A DNA stretch of 64,000 nt from Pseudomonas sp. ADAK13 (GTDB lineage Bacteria; Pseudomonadota; Gammaproteobacteria; Pseudomonadales; Pseudomonadaceae): contig NZ_CP052860.1 in the NCBI RefSeq assembly GCF_012935715.1, positions 248,001 through 312,000 on the forward strand, written 5' to 3'. The notes beneath the pieces are model-generated. The model saw only the letters and a list, made by a program, of their open reading frames with translations. It ran no database searches and was not told the DNA's origin. The translations under genes were made by a program, and so were the position numbers. This document shows, piece by piece, positions 8,787 to 18,395 of the stretch (position 1 is its first letter; every line of letters begins with the position of its first letter).

Positions 8787-9252
8787 CAGTTTTTTTGTCC
8801 AGCAGTTGGTCGAGGCGTTGACGCTCATCGACGGAAAGCGAGTCCGAGCCATCGGCCGGGGCGACACGACGGCGGCGCACAATCACCGCCATCACCACCA
8901 CGCCAGCGAGCAACAGCCCGGCGGGGCCGAACCACAGCAGCGCGGTCTTGCCGGTGAGCGCCGGCTTGTAGCGCACGAAGTCACCGTAGCGGTCGACCAT
9001 GAAGTCAATGATCTGCTGATTGTCCTTGCCCTCGCCGAGCATGCGGAAAATCTCTTTGCGCAGGTCAGCAGCAATCGGCGCGTTGGAGTCGGCGATGTCC
9101 TGGTTCTGGCACTTGGGGCAGCGCAGTTCCTTGGTCAGTTCGCGAAAACGCTCGCGGTCCCCGTCCTTGGCAAATTCGTAGGTGTCGATGGCGGCGTGAG
9201 CCACGCCGACCATGCTCAAGCCCAATACAGCGGCGGCTAACCAACGCTTCAT
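8779..9252 (-). CDS. ccmH: Cytochrome c biogenesis protein CcmH (CycL), thiol reductant
   Basis: 157 residues. A signal peptide precedes AIDTYEF. The redox motif LRCPKC is at 43-48 (Cys45, Cys48), and one C-terminal membrane helix ([20 protein letters not shown]) ends in an RRRR anchor. The protein keeps apocytochrome c thiols reduced for heme ligation. Unlike E. coli CcmH, the TPR part is a separate protein here (ccmI). It overlaps the ccmG stop by 4 bases. Confidence 0.95.
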   Translation of the reverse strand: MKRWLAAAVLGLSMVGVAHAAIDTYEFAKDGDRERFRELTKELRCPKCQNQDIADSNAPIAADLRKEIFRMLGEGKDNQQIIDFMVDRYGDFVRYKPALTGKTALLWFGPAGLLLAGVVVMAVIVRRRRVAPADGSDSLSVDERQRLDQLLDKKTDD

Positions 9253-9785
9253 GGCTTGGCCTCATCCACCAGCGCCTGGTACTTGGCGGCCAGTTGCTCG
9301 CGCCACACCACTTCGTCGATCACGCCCACGTACTTGTCGCGGATCACGCCCTTGGCGTCGATGAAGAAGGTTTCCGGGGCGCCGTACACGCCGAGGTTCA
9401 GGCCGAGGTTGCCGTCTTCGTCGCGGATATCCAGCTGGTACGGGTTGTGGAATTCTGCCAGCCACTTCAAGGCGGCAGCGTTGTCGTCCTTGTAGTTGAT
9501 GCCGTAGATCACCACGCCGTTCTCGGCCAGCTTGTTCAGCACCGGGTGCTCGACACGGCAGGAAATGCACCAGGTGCCCCACACGTTGACCAGCGCCGGT
9601 TTGCCCTGCAAATCCGCTTGGGTCAGGGTTTTGTCGCCCTGTACGGTCGGCAGCGAGAACGCCGGGAACGGCTTGCCGATCATCGCCGAGGGCAGCTCGG
9701 CCGGGTCCAGGTACAGCCCGCGATACAGAAACACCGCCACCACCAGGAACGCCGCCAGCGGTAACACCATCAACCAACGCTTCAT
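9249..9785 (-). CDS. ccmG: Thiol:disulfide interchange protein CcmG (DsbE)
   Basis: 178 residues: an N-terminal membrane anchor (residues 4-21) and a periplasmic thioredoxin-like domain with active site WCISC (Cys73, Cys76). The conserved GVYGAPETFFID segment, which carries the cis-proline region, is present. It passes electrons to CcmH and apocytochrome c. The start overlaps the ccmF stop. Confidence 0.95.
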   Translation of the reverse strand: MKRWLMVLPLAAFLVVAVFLYRGLYLDPAELPSAMIGKPFPAFSLPTVQGDKTLTQADLQGKPALVNVWGTWCISCRVEHPVLNKLAENGVVIYGINYKDDNAAALKWLAEFHNPYQLDIRDEDGNLGLNLGVYGAPETFFIDAKGVIRDKYVGVIDEVVWREQLAAKYQALVDEAKP

Positions 9786-11770
9786 ACCGCTGCTCCTTGC
9801 AGGCCGAGGGCTTCACGCACCCGGCTCTTGACCTTGACCCGATAACGCCGGTCCATCGCGGCCAGCAAACCACCGAAGCCTGTGAGCAGGCCGCCGAACC
9901 AGATCCAGCGCACAAACGGTTTGACGTGGACCCGCACGGCCCAGGCGCCATCGCCCAGCGGTTCACCCAGGGCGACGTAGAGGTCACGGGTGAAACCGGC
10001 GTCGATCCCGGCTTCGGTCATCATCGAGCTTTGTACGGTGTACAGACGTTTTTCCGGGTGCAGCACCGCGACTTCCTTGCCGTTGCGCACGACGCGCACG
10101 GTGCCCTTGTCAGACGTGAAGTTCGGGCCTTCGAAGTGCTTGGCGCCTTCGAAAATGAAGTGGTAACCGGCCAGGTCCATGGACTCGCCCGGCGCCAGAC
10201 GCAGGTCGCGCTCGGCGCTGTTCTGGCTGGACAACACCACGCCCAGGGCGCACACGGCGATGCCGATATGCGCGACCTGCATGCCCCAGTAGCTGCGGGT
10301 CATGGTCGGCAGGCCCTTGATCAGGCCTTTGTGACGGGTCTTGTCGATCAGGTCGCGCACGCCGGCCAGCAATACCCAGGCGGCGAGCATGAAGGTAGCG
10401 AGCACGGCCCAGTTGAAGTCGCCGTAGGCAATCCCGGCGATCACCGCCAGCGCGGCGCTGCCCAGCAGCACCGGAGTCAGCATGCCCACCAGCCATTTCA
10501 CCGGGGTGTCTTTCCAGCGCACCAACACGCCGACCGCCATCACCACCATCAACAATGCCATCAACGGGATGAACAGTGCGTTGAAGTACGGCGGGCCGAC
10601 GGACAGCTTGGCGCCGCTCAGGGCATCCAGCACCAACGGGTACAGGGTGCCGAGCAGGATCATCGAGGCCGCCACCACCAGCACCAGGTTATTGCCCAGC
10701 AGCAGGGTTTCCCGGGACCAGAGGTTGAAGCCGACGTGGCTCTTGACCACGGGGGCGCGCAACGCAAACAGCGTCAGCGAGCCGCCGACCACAAACAGCA
10801 GGAAGATCAGGATGAACACGCCGCGCTCCGGGTCGGAGGCAAACGCGTGAACCGAGGTCAGCACGCCGGAACGCACCAGGAACGTACCCAGCAGGCTCAG
10901 GGAGAACGCAGCGATGGCCAGCAACACGGTCCAGCTCTTGAACACGCCACGTTTTTCCGTGACCGCCAGCGAGTGAATCAGCGCCGTGCCCACCAGCCAG
11001 GGCATGAAGGAGGCGTTCTCCACCGGGTCCCAGAACCACCAGCCGCCCCAGCCAAGTTCGTAGTAGGCCCACCACGAGCCCAGGGTGATGCCGATGCCGA
11101 GGAACGCCCAGGCGACGATGGTCCAGGGTCGCGACCAGCGCGCCCAGGCCGCATCAAGACGCCCACCGAGCAACGCGGCGATGGCAAACGCGAAGGCTAC
11201 CGAGAACCCTACATACCCCATGTAGAGCATCGGCGGGTGCACGATCAGGCCGATGTCTTGTAGCAGCGGGTTGAGGTCGTGGCCGTCTACCGGGATCTGC
11301 GGCAGGATGCGGGTGAACGGGTTGGAGGTCATGATCAGGAACAGCAGGAAACCGATGCTGATCATGCCCATCACCGCCAGCACCCGGGCCAGCATCACTT
11401 GCGGCAACTGGCGGGAGAAGATCGATACGGCAAAGGTCCAGCCGCCAAGGATCAATGCCCACAGCAGCAACGACCCTTCGTGGGCGCCCCAGACGGCGCT
11501 GAACTTGTAGTACCAGGGCAAGGCGCTGTTGGAGTTATTGGCGACGTAGGCGACGGAAAAGTCGTCGGTCATGAAGGCGTAGGTCAGGCAACCGAAGGCG
11601 AACACCAGAAAGGCGAACTGGCCCCAGGCGGCCGGCTGGGCCAGGCTCATCCACAGGCGATCACCGCGCCAGGCGCCCAGCAGCGGGACCACGGCCTGGA
11701 CGATGGCAAAGCACAGGGCGAGGATCATCGCCAACTGGCCCAACTCCGGAATAAACAATGCGGACGTCAT
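9782..11770 (-). CDS. ccmF: Heme lyase subunit CcmF
   Basis: 662-residue polytopic membrane protein. The tryptophan-rich WWD heme-handling segment is at about 231-258 (GSWWAYYELGWGGWWFWDP). Conserved membrane histidines are seen, for example in GLIVHPPMLYMGYVG at about 174-188. It is full length for the family. It attaches heme from holo-CcmE to apocytochrome c with CcmH and CcmI. Confidence 0.96.
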   Translation of the reverse strand: MTSALFIPELGQLAMILALCFAIVQAVVPLLGAWRGDRLWMSLAQPAAWGQFAFLVFAFGCLTYAFMTDDFSVAYVANNSNSALPWYYKFSAVWGAHEGSLLLWALILGGWTFAVSIFSRQLPQVMLARVLAVMGMISIGFLLFLIMTSNPFTRILPQIPVDGHDLNPLLQDIGLIVHPPMLYMGYVGFSVAFAFAIAALLGGRLDAAWARWSRPWTIVAWAFLGIGITLGSWWAYYELGWGGWWFWDPVENASFMPWLVGTALIHSLAVTEKRGVFKSWTVLLAIAAFSLSLLGTFLVRSGVLTSVHAFASDPERGVFILIFLLFVVGGSLTLFALRAPVVKSHVGFNLWSRETLLLGNNLVLVVAASMILLGTLYPLVLDALSGAKLSVGPPYFNALFIPLMALLMVVMAVGVLVRWKDTPVKWLVGMLTPVLLGSAALAVIAGIAYGDFNWAVLATFMLAAWVLLAGVRDLIDKTRHKGLIKGLPTMTRSYWGMQVAHIGIAVCALGVVLSSQNSAERDLRLAPGESMDLAGYHFIFEGAKHFEGPNFTSDKGTVRVVRNGKEVAVLHPEKRLYTVQSSMMTEAGIDAGFTRDLYVALGEPLGDGAWAVRVHVKPFVRWIWFGGLLTGFGGLLAAMDRRYRVKVKSRVREALGLQGAAV

Positions 11771-11773
11771 GAC

Positions 11774-12229
11774 TTAGCCCTCCTTGGCGGGGGTCGGGGC
11801 GGATTGGCCGCTGTCTTTGAGGGCCTTGGTGACTTCCGGCGGCATGTATTTTTCATCGTGTTTGGCCAGCACTTCGTCGGCCACGACCACGCCGTCGGCG
11901 TTGAGCTTGCCGAGGGCGACGATGCCCTGCCCTTCGCGGAACAGGTCCGGGAGGATGCCGCGGTAGGTGATGGTCACGGACTTGTTGAAGTCGGTGACGA
12001 TGAATTTGACGTCCAGGGAGTCGCCGGAACGTTGCAGCGAGCCCTTCTCGACCATGCCACCGGCGCGGATTCGTGTGTCCAGCGGCGCTTCGCCGTTGGC
12101 GATCTGGGTCGGGGTGTAGAACAGGTTGATGTTCTCCCGCAGGGCGCTCAGGGCCAGGGTCACGGCAATGCCGACACCGGCCATGATGGCCAGGATGATC
12201 AACAGACGCTTTCTACGCAGCGGATTCAC
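11774..12229 (-). CDS. ccmE: Heme chaperone CcmE
   Basis: 151 residues from GTG 12229, which overlaps the ccmD stop codon. One N-terminal membrane anchor ([20 protein letters not shown]) precedes a periplasmic beta-barrel. The covalent heme-binding histidine is His124 in [10 protein letters not shown], with the partner Tyr128. A longer upstream frame exists but has no family-like residues. Confidence 0.95.
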   Translation of the reverse strand: MNPLRRKRLLIILAIMAGVGIAVTLALSALRENINLFYTPTQIANGEAPLDTRIRAGGMVEKGSLQRSGDSLDVKFIVTDFNKSVTITYRGILPDLFREGQGIVALGKLNADGVVVADEVLAKHDEKYMPPEVTKALKDSGQSAPTPAKEG

Positions 12230-12402
12230 TTTTCGGTCTCCCGGCGCAAACGACGCGCCTCTTGTTGCAGGTAACGCTTGCGGGCCAGGATCGGCGCGGC
12301 GACGTTGAGGGCCAGCACCGCCAGGCAAATGCCATAGGCCGTCCAGACGTAAAGGGCGTGATGGCCCATGGCGAGAAAATCACTGAAAGAGTTGAAGCTC
12401 AT
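12226..12402 (-). CDS. ccmD: Heme exporter protein CcmD
   Basis: 58-residue protein with one membrane helix ([20 protein letters not shown]) and a basic cytoplasmic tail ([17 protein letters not shown]). It starts at ATG 12402 in an ATGA overlap with the ccmC stop. It releases holo-CcmE from the CcmABC complex. Confidence 0.93.
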   Translation of the reverse strand: MSFNSFSDFLAMGHHALYVWTAYGICLAVLALNVAAPILARKRYLQQEARRLRRETEK

Positions 12403-13154
12403 CCACGGGCTCCCAGGCTGTTTTGCACTTCGGCCTTGACCCAACTGGTGCGGGCTTCACGCTTGAGCACTTCAAGGCGCATGCGCAGCAGCAGCACGGC
12501 GCCGAAGAAGCAGTAGAACCCCAGCACCATCAGCAGCAGCGGCGCCCACATTTCCACGGGCATGGCCGGCTTTTCGGTGAGGGTGAAGGTGGCGCCCTGG
12601 TGCAGGGTGTTCCACCACTCCACCGAGTATTTGATGATCGGGATGTTGATCACGCCGACAATCGCGAGTACCGCACAGGCCTTGGCGGCGCTGTCACGGT
12701 TGCTGATGGCGTTGCCCAGGGCGATCAGGCCGAAATACAGGAACAGCAGGATCAGCATCGAGGTGAGGCGCGCGTCCCAGACCCACCACGAACCCCAGGT
12801 CGGCTTGCCCCAGATCGCACCGGTGACCAGCGCCACCGCAGTCATCCAGGCACCGATGGGCGCGGCGCATTGCAGGGCCACGTCCGCCAGTTTCATCTTC
12901 CACACCAGGCCGACGATGCCGCACACCGCCAGCATCACATAGCAGGACTGAGCCAGCATCGCGGCGGGAACGTGGATATAAATGATGCGAAAGCTGTTGC
13001 CTTGCTGGTAGTCCGGCGGCGCGAAGGCCAGGCCCCAGACCAGGCCGATGCCGATCAGCAATACAGCGGCGATGCTCAACCACGGCAGCAGTTTGCCACT
13101 GATGCCGTAAAACCATTTGGGCGAGCCGAGCTTGTGAAACCAGGTCCAGTTCAT
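12399..13154 (-). CDS. ccmC: Heme exporter protein CcmC
   Basis: 251 residues with six hydrophobic segments. The WWD motif is at about 119-130 ([12 protein letters not shown]), with heme-ligand histidines in IYIHVPAAM (near 61) and LHQGATF. It loads heme onto CcmE. I chose ATG 13154 ([12 protein letters not shown]) as the conserved start. Confidence 0.95.
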   Translation of the reverse strand: MNWTWFHKLGSPKWFYGISGKLLPWLSIAAVLLIGIGLVWGLAFAPPDYQQGNSFRIIYIHVPAAMLAQSCYVMLAVCGIVGLVWKMKLADVALQCAAPIGAWMTAVALVTGAIWGKPTWGSWWVWDARLTSMLILLFLYFGLIALGNAISNRDSAAKACAVLAIVGVINIPIIKYSVEWWNTLHQGATFTLTEKPAMPVEMWAPLLLMVLGFYCFFGAVLLLRMRLEVLKREARTSWVKAEVQNSLGARG

Positions 13155-13236
13155 GCTGTTTCCATCACGGTTGCTTCTCGTCAATGCGAGGAGCTTAGGG
13201 TCTTTACTGACTAAGACAACGCTTGGTCAGACCTCA

Positions 13237-13905
13237 TTATTCGCCGACGCTGATCTTCAGGCCAGCCGCTATAGCAAAGGGTGTCAGGGTTACCGCCAGG
13301 GCGGCCAGGCTGCCAAGCCACAGGAGGTAACCGGTCGCCGGCATGCCCTGGAGCGCGGCTTGCAACGCGCCGCTGCCCAGGATCAACACCGGGATATACA
13401 AAGGCAAAATCAGCAGGGCCAGCAACAGGCCGCCGCGCTTCAAACCCACCGTCAGCGCCGCACCCACGGCGCCCAGTAGACTGAGAACCGGCGTGCCAAG
13501 CAACAAGGAAAGGAGCAACACCGGCAGGCACTCGGTGGGCAACCCCAGCATCATCGCCAGCAGCGGCGCGAGCAATACCAGCGCCAGGCCGGAAAACGCC
13601 CAGTGTGCCAGTACCTTGGCCAATACCAGAAGTGGCAGGGGGTGCGACGAAAGGACCCACTGTTCAAGGGAACCGTCTTCAAAATCACTGCGAAACAGCC
13701 CGTCCAGCGAGAGCAGGACCGACAAAAGCGCCGCCACCCAGACCAGTCCCGGAGACAAGGTTTGCAACAGTTTAGTCTCGGGGCCGACCGCCAACGGGAA
13801 CAACGCGATCACAATCGCGAAGAACACCAGCGGGTTGGCCAGTTCGGCCGGGCGGCGACAGAGTAACCGCGCTTCGCGGGCGACCAACAAGGCAAATACA
13901 CTCAT
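13237..13905 (-). CDS. ccmB: Heme exporter protein CcmB
   Basis: 222-residue ABC permease with six membrane segments. It starts [20 protein letters not shown] and includes [20 protein letters not shown], both family-typical. ATG 13905 overlaps the ccmA stop as ATGA. It partners CcmA in the ATP-dependent release of holo-CcmE. Confidence 0.95.
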   Translation of the reverse strand: MSVFALLVAREARLLCRRPAELANPLVFFAIVIALFPLAVGPETKLLQTLSPGLVWVAALLSVLLSLDGLFRSDFEDGSLEQWVLSSHPLPLLVLAKVLAHWAFSGLALVLLAPLLAMMLGLPTECLPVLLLSLLLGTPVLSLLGAVGAALTVGLKRGGLLLALLILPLYIPVLILGSGALQAALQGMPATGYLLWLGSLAALAVTLTPFAIAAGLKISVGE

Positions 13906-14537
13906 ACCGACCACCGGCCCAGATCGAGGTCGCGGTAACCGGCAGGCATGCGCGCCAGCGTGTGGTGGGTGGTGAGGACGACCATGCCGCCCTGCTCGCA
14001 GTGGGCCGCCAGATGTGCTTCCAGCTGGGCGACGCCTTGTTTGTCGAGGGCGGTGAAGGGTTCGTCGAGAATCCACAGCGGCGGACCGTCGAGGTACAAA
14101 CGGGCCAGGGCCACGCGGCGCTGCTGGCCGGCGGACAGGGTGTGGCAGGGAACGTCTTCGAAGCCCTTCAGGCCGACAGCGGCGAGGGCCTGCCAGATGG
14201 CCTCACGGCTTGCTGGATGATGCAGGGCACTGAGCCAGCTGAGGTTTTCTTCGGCGGTGAGCACGTCCTTGATCCCGGCGGCGTGGCCGATCCAGATCAG
14301 GTTGCGGGCCAGTTCCGTGCGCTGCTCGTGCAGCGGTTTGCCGTTGAGCCGCACTTCGCCCGCCGTCGGCTGCATCAGCCCGGCCAGCAGGCGCAACAGG
14401 CTGGTCTTGCCGCTGCCGTTGGGCCCGCTGACCTGCACCATGTCGCCGCCCGCCAGACGCAGTTCGAGGTGTTCGAACAGCATCCGCAGGTCACGTTCAC
14501 AGGCGAGCGCTACGGCTTCTAGAAGAGGGCTGGTCAA
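13902..14537 (-). CDS. ccmA: Heme exporter ATP-binding protein CcmA
   Basis: 211-residue ABC ATPase. Walker [10 protein letters not shown] is at 38-46, the signature is LSAGQQRR (about 138-145), and Walker B with the following motif is LWILDEPF. The signature has A where most ABC proteins have G, which is usual for CcmA. It is the first gene of the ccmABCDEFGHI operon. The upstream 198 bases are shared with the divergent fliK-like gene. Confidence 0.95.
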   Translation of the reverse strand: MTSPLLEAVALACERDLRMLFEHLELRLAGGDMVQVSGPNGSGKTSLLRLLAGLMQPTAGEVRLNGKPLHEQRTELARNLIWIGHAAGIKDVLTAEENLSWLSALHHPASREAIWQALAAVGLKGFEDVPCHTLSAGQQRRVALARLYLDGPPLWILDEPFTALDKQGVAQLEAHLAAHCEQGGMVVLTTHHTLARMPAGYRDLDLGRWSV

Positions 14538-14735
14538 GAGATCGCGGGCCTTTACGGTTCAAGTCGGCGGTGGAACGGCCGTTAAAGAGATGCACATTAA
14601 CTGCTTTGGCGACCGTTTTTAGAGAGCTGGATCAATCAGTTGTGTTGTTTTTAACGCTCTCTTTGAAGACGGGCGGCATTATACATGTGATGCCCTACTC
14701 TAAAGAGGGCAATTTCCCTTGAGACGGCGCGCACG

Positions 14736-16319
14736 ATGACCGGTGAGATCACTCTTCCAACACTTCCTCCGGCGCTTCCGGCCGGGCCTGGCCCCGCGCC
14801 GGCGACGGGTGAGCTGCTGAAACTGCTGGAGCCGCAGACCGGCCTGATCGACCCTGGAAAAACCGTGAACGCCGAGGTCCTGGCGCTTAAACAGGGCGGT
14901 GATGCGTTTCAGTTGCTGCTCAAGCTGACCCTGGAAGGTGGCCGGCAAACCCTGGTGCAGGCCAGCAGCAGCCAGCCGCTGCCGCTGGGTACCCAGGTGG
15001 AAGTCAGCCAGACGCCGTCGGGCAATTTGTCCATCAGCCTGCAGCAGGCGCTGAGTTCCAGCGTTGCCGCACTGACGCGCATCGATACCAACCAGTTGCC
15101 GGTGGGCACCCTGCTGCAAGGCAAGGTGCTGACCACCCAGGCGCTGCCCCAGGGCACCAACCAGCCAGTGGTTTATCGCTCGCTGGTGTCAGTCCTCAAT
15201 AACGTCCTCAGCGGCGCGACCCTGACCGTCGAAAGCCCGCAGCCGTTGCGCATCGGCAGCCTGCTCAGCGCCGTGGTGCAAAGTGCGCAAACCCTGAGTT
15301 TTGTACCGCTGAGCGGTCTCAAGGACCAACTGGCCGTGGCCCAGCAACTTTCCACCCAGCAAAGCCGCCAGGGCTCGCTGGACGTGGTGTTCACCGCGCT
15401 GCAAAGCCTGCCCGCCACCAGCAGCGACAGCACCTCCGTCGACCTGCGCGCCGCCGCTGCGCGTTTGCTGGCAGCCCTGCCCGACCTGGCCCAGGTGAGC
15501 AATCCCAAGGTACTGGCCCAAATCATCCAGAACAGCGGGACCTTTCTCGAAGCCAAGTTGCTGGCAGGACAAAACCCACAGATACCGCCACTGGACATGA
15601 AAGGCGCCCTGCTGCGCCTCGTCGCCGACCTGATGCCTGCCCTGCCCGCCAGCACCAACCTCAATGCGATCCTGGCGGCCAACACCCTGGCGCAGATGCT
15701 CCCCAGCTTCGTGCGCAGCCCGCTGGGTACCCTCGGCCAGGTCGGCGCCCGACAAGCCCCCGCAGGTTTTCCGCTGCCGGATCGGCTGATGCAACGCCTG
15801 GAAGGTGAAAGCGACCTGGAAAACCTGCTGCGCCTGGCCGCCGGGGCCATTTCGCGCCTGCAAAGCCATCAGCTGTCGAGCCTGGAACAGACCGGCACCA
15901 CTGCCGACGGCAAGCTCTTGACCACCTGGCAGTTGGAGATCCCGATGCGCACCTTGCAGGACATCGTGCCGTTGCAGGTCAAGTTCCAGCGTGAAGAACC
16001 GGCCCCCGACAAGGAACAGCCGGAACGCAAGGACAGCAAAGACCCCAAACACATGCTCTGGCGCGTGGAAATGGCCCTCGACATGGAGCCGCTGGGCCCG
16101 CTGCAGGTCCAGGCGCAATTGAGCCAGGGCAAACTCTCCAGCCAACTGTGGGCGACCCGGCCCTACACGGCCAGCCTGATCGAAAGCCACCTGGGCAGCC
16201 TGCGCGAACGCCTGGTGTCGTCGGGGCTCAACGTCGGCGACCTGGACTGCCACCTCGGCACGCCGCCACGGGGCCCGAAAACCGGGCTGGAACAACGCTG
16301 GGTGGATGAAACCGCATGA
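14736..16319 (+). CDS. FliK-like hook-length control domain protein
   Basis: 527 residues. The N-terminal two thirds is rich in Leu, Gln, Ser and Pro with no clear fold. The C-terminal third resembles the FliK C-terminal domain (LTTWQLEIPMRTLQDIVPLQ; MLWRVEMALDMEPLGPLQVQ; NVGDLDCHLG). It is distinct from the fliK at 38540-39910. The stop overlaps the start of the FlhB-like gene (ATGA), so the two are co-translated and mirror the FliK/FlhB partnership of the export switch. The same ccmA-adjacent pair is known in P. aeruginosa. The precise role is unknown. Confidence 0.82.
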   Translation: MTGEITLPTLPPALPAGPGPAPATGELLKLLEPQTGLIDPGKTVNAEVLALKQGGDAFQLLLKLTLEGGRQTLVQASSSQPLPLGTQVEVSQTPSGNLSISLQQALSSSVAALTRIDTNQLPVGTLLQGKVLTTQALPQGTNQPVVYRSLVSVLNNVLSGATLTVESPQPLRIGSLLSAVVQSAQTLSFVPLSGLKDQLAVAQQLSTQQSRQGSLDVVFTALQSLPATSSDSTSVDLRAAAARLLAALPDLAQVSNPKVLAQIIQNSGTFLEAKLLAGQNPQIPPLDMKGALLRLVADLMPALPASTNLNAILAANTLAQMLPSFVRSPLGTLGQVGARQAPAGFPLPDRLMQRLEGESDLENLLRLAAGAISRLQSHQLSSLEQTGTTADGKLLTTWQLEIPMRTLQDIVPLQVKFQREEPAPDKEQPERKDSKDPKHMLWRVEMALDMEPLGPLQVQAQLSQGKLSSQLWATRPYTASLIESHLGSLRERLVSSGLNVGDLDCHLGTPPRGPKTGLEQRWVDETA

Positions 16320-16645
16320 AAAACCCCAACCCGCCGCGCCAGGCCATTGCTCTCAAATACGACGGCCAGCAAGCGCCGACCCTGACCGCCAAGGGCGACG
16401 ACGCCCTGGCGGAAGCCATCCTGAAGCTGGCCCGGGAAAATGAAGTACCGATTTACGAAAATGCCGAGCTGGTCAAATTACTGGCGCGCATGGAGTTGGG
16501 CGACAGCATCCCGGAAGAGTTGTACCGCACCATCGCCGAGATCATCGCGTTTGCCTGGACGCTGAAGGGCAAGTTCCCGGCGGGATACGACCCGGATGCG
16601 GGGCCGGTGGAGCGGGATGTGACGGAAAGAGGCGACGATTATTAA
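16316..16645 (+). CDS. FhlB: FlhB C-terminal-domain homologue
   Basis: 109 residues matching only the cytoplasmic C-terminal part of FlhB. RQAIALKYDGQQAPTLTAKG aligns with the stretch of FlhB just after its NPTH autocleavage site, and the later ENAELVKLLARMELGDSIPE also matches. There are no membrane segments and no NPTH, so it resembles the cleaved FlhB-CC fragment made as a separate protein. In other bacteria such proteins can partly stand in for FlhB-CC in export switching. It is translationally coupled to the FliK-like gene. Confidence 0.85.
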   Translation: MKNPNPPRQAIALKYDGQQAPTLTAKGDDALAEAILKLARENEVPIYENAELVKLLARMELGDSIPEELYRTIAEIIAFAWTLKGKFPAGYDPDAGPVERDVTERGDDY

Positions 16646-16676
16646 TGTGGGAGCGGACTTGATTTGCCCACATTAA
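16644..16676. repeat. Degenerate REP remnant / hairpin
   Basis: AATGTGGG is followed by CCCACATT about 16 bases later, a short imperfect inverted repeat with the GTGGGAGC start of the local REP family. It directly follows the FhlB stop and could act as a weak terminator. Confidence 0.5.
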
Positions 16677-16731
16677 GCCGTAACAACGGCGGATTAATCT
16701 GTCGCGACCCCTTAATCCCGGAGCACGGCAG

Positions 16732-17115
16732 TTGAAACGGACTTCAATCCTGGTAGCACTGAGTCTCTGCGTGTTTTCCCTGACGGCAACGGCCAGCAAC
16801 GAGGCCCATGAATACCTTGCGGCCTGTCGCGAAGCCAGGGAAATGTCGCCGGATGCACCACCTTCCTACCCGTCAGCCTATTGCCTTGGCATCACCACGG
16901 GCGTGCTGAGAACACTGGAATACCTGGACGAATTCACCCCCAGAAACCGCCGCCTTTGCCTGCCGGAAAGCTTGGAGCCAGGGCGTTTGGTCGATAGGGT
17001 TCTGGCGTACAGCAAGAAATACCCTGCGGCAGAGCGAGGCGGCACGGCCCGGCTGGTCAGGGGTGCAATTACCGAACATTATCCCTGCCCAAAGAAAGGC
17101 ACCAACTCGCTATAG
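16732..17115 (+). CDS. Rap1a/Tai-like secreted protein
   Basis: 127 residues from TTG 16732; GGAG lies 8 bases upstream. A signal peptide ends near residue 22 (LTATASNEA). The mature part has the Rap1a-type pattern: Cys32, AYCLGITTGVLRTL (Cys51), LCLPES (Cys76), and the C-terminal ITEHYPCP (Cys119), so two disulfides are likely. Proteins of this fold include periplasmic immunity proteins against type VI amidase effectors, but no effector gene is next to it. It may equally be a housekeeping relative. Confidence 0.65.
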   Translation: MKRTSILVALSLCVFSLTATASNEAHEYLAACREAREMSPDAPPSYPSAYCLGITTGVLRTLEYLDEFTPRNRRLCLPESLEPGRLVDRVLAYSKKYPAAERGGTARLVRGAITEHYPCPKKGTNSL

Positions 17116-17198
17116 CGGGAAGCCGCAGCCGCTGATGTATAGCAATTATATCTTTCAAGGTATAGATTATCTCGAACCCGATAGTTCAGGATAACGTC

Positions 17199-18362
17199 AT
17201 GAGCCCGATCCGCCCGATCCTCAGTCGAAAGCTACTCGCCGAAGCCCTCGCCCGTGATTTGGCGGGCGAGTCATTTGCCGATTACAGCTCCGGCATGTTC
17301 CTCGCGGCCCCTCGCCGCACGGGCAAGAGCACGTTCCTGCGCAACGACCTCATCCCTGAATGCAAGGCGCGCGGCTGGCTGCCGGTTTACGTAGACCTTT
17401 GGATGAACCGCGAAATCGACCCCGCCGCGCTGATTTCCGGCGCCATCGGCAAAGCCCTGGGCGAATTCGAAAGCGCCGTGAGCAAAGCAGCCAAGAAAGC
17501 CGGTATCGACAAGATCAGCCTGCTGCGCACCCTGAGTTGGGATTTCACCAAGCCTCAACTGCCCGCCGGCACGACGCTTAGCCACGCCCTGGACGTGCTG
17601 CACCAGGTCTCGGGACAAATGATCGTGCTGATCGTGGACGAAGCCCAGCACGCCCTCAACAGCGAAAATGGCGTGAACGCGATGTTTGCCCTCAAGGCTG
17701 CACGGGATCATCTCAACGGCGGCAGCACGGCAGACGGCCTGCGCCTGGTGTTCACCGGGTCCAGCCGGGACAAACTGGCCAACCTGGTACTCAAGAGCAA
17801 ACAACCCTTCTTTGGCGCCCACATCACGCCGTTCCCGCTGCTGAGCCGGGATTATGTCGAGTTCGTGACGGACCTGTGGAACCAGCGCCTGGCCGCGACC
17901 AACCAGTTCAACCTTGAGGATATGGACTACGCGTTCCAACTCGTCGGCCGACGCCCGGAAATGCTCAACACACTATTGACCGAAGTGAGCGTGGGCCTGG
18001 GTGAGGCCAGCAACCTTGGCGAGTTGCTGAGGACTGGGGCGCTCAATCACCAGGCGGGAATCTGGAGCGACTACGAGAGCGCCTACAACGACCTCTCCCC
18101 CCTGCAACAGGCGGTGCTTGAGGTGATGGGCGAAAGAACCCTGGGCAAGCAAGCGTTCTCGCCTTTTGCGGAAAAAACCTTCCAGGACGTCAACAGCAAG
18201 CTGGAGTTGGCCCAGGTTGAGCCGAACGCCAGCACGCCAAACGTTCAAAAAGCCCTGGAGGTGTTGCGGGAGAAGGAGTTGGTCTGGAAAGCCAATCGTG
18301 GCGAGTACGCCCTGGAAGACTCAACCATGGCTGAATGGCTGAGCAAACGGCATCAGTTATAA
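17199..18362 (+). CDS. AAA-family ATPase of unknown function
   Basis: 387 residues. Walker A APRRTGKST is at 37-45, Walker B MIVLIVDEA at 141-149, and a sensor-like LVFTGSSRDKL at 183-193. The C-terminal 130 residues look like a winged-helix domain (SPLQQAVLEVMGERTLGKQA; KALEVLREKELV). This layout is that of COG1672/STAND-type ATPases. No partner nuclease, protease or transmembrane gene adjoins it. The upstream 60 bases are AT-rich (TATAGCAATTATATC, GTATAGATTATC), unlike the neighbours. The gene is convergent with the DUF2802 gene at the chemotaxis end of the flagellar region. Confidence 0.7.
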   Translation: MSPIRPILSRKLLAEALARDLAGESFADYSSGMFLAAPRRTGKSTFLRNDLIPECKARGWLPVYVDLWMNREIDPAALISGAIGKALGEFESAVSKAAKKAGIDKISLLRTLSWDFTKPQLPAGTTLSHALDVLHQVSGQMIVLIVDEAQHALNSENGVNAMFALKAARDHLNGGSTADGLRLVFTGSSRDKLANLVLKSKQPFFGAHITPFPLLSRDYVEFVTDLWNQRLAATNQFNLEDMDYAFQLVGRRPEMLNTLLTEVSVGLGEASNLGELLRTGALNHQAGIWSDYESAYNDLSPLQQAVLEVMGERTLGKQAFSPFAEKTFQDVNSKLELAQVEPNASTPNVQKALEVLREKELVWKANRGEYALEDSTMAEWLSKRHQL

Positions 18363-18386
18363 GCTGCAAGCGAGCCCGCTTGCAGC
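18363..18386. terminator. Hairpin between convergent genes
   Basis: A perfect 9-base stem GCTGCAAGC / GCTTGCAGC with a 6-base loop lies in the 33-base gap between the ATPase and DUF2802 stops. There is no strong T-tract, so termination may be weak. Confidence 0.5.
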
Positions 18387-18395
18387 CCGTCACCG

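Noticed and set aside
16732-18362. Rap1a-like gene plus AAA ATPase as a toxin/immunity or defence module
   Set aside because: No effector, nuclease, protease or membrane partner is adjacent. The two genes have separate leaders, so a joint system is not supported by the sequence.
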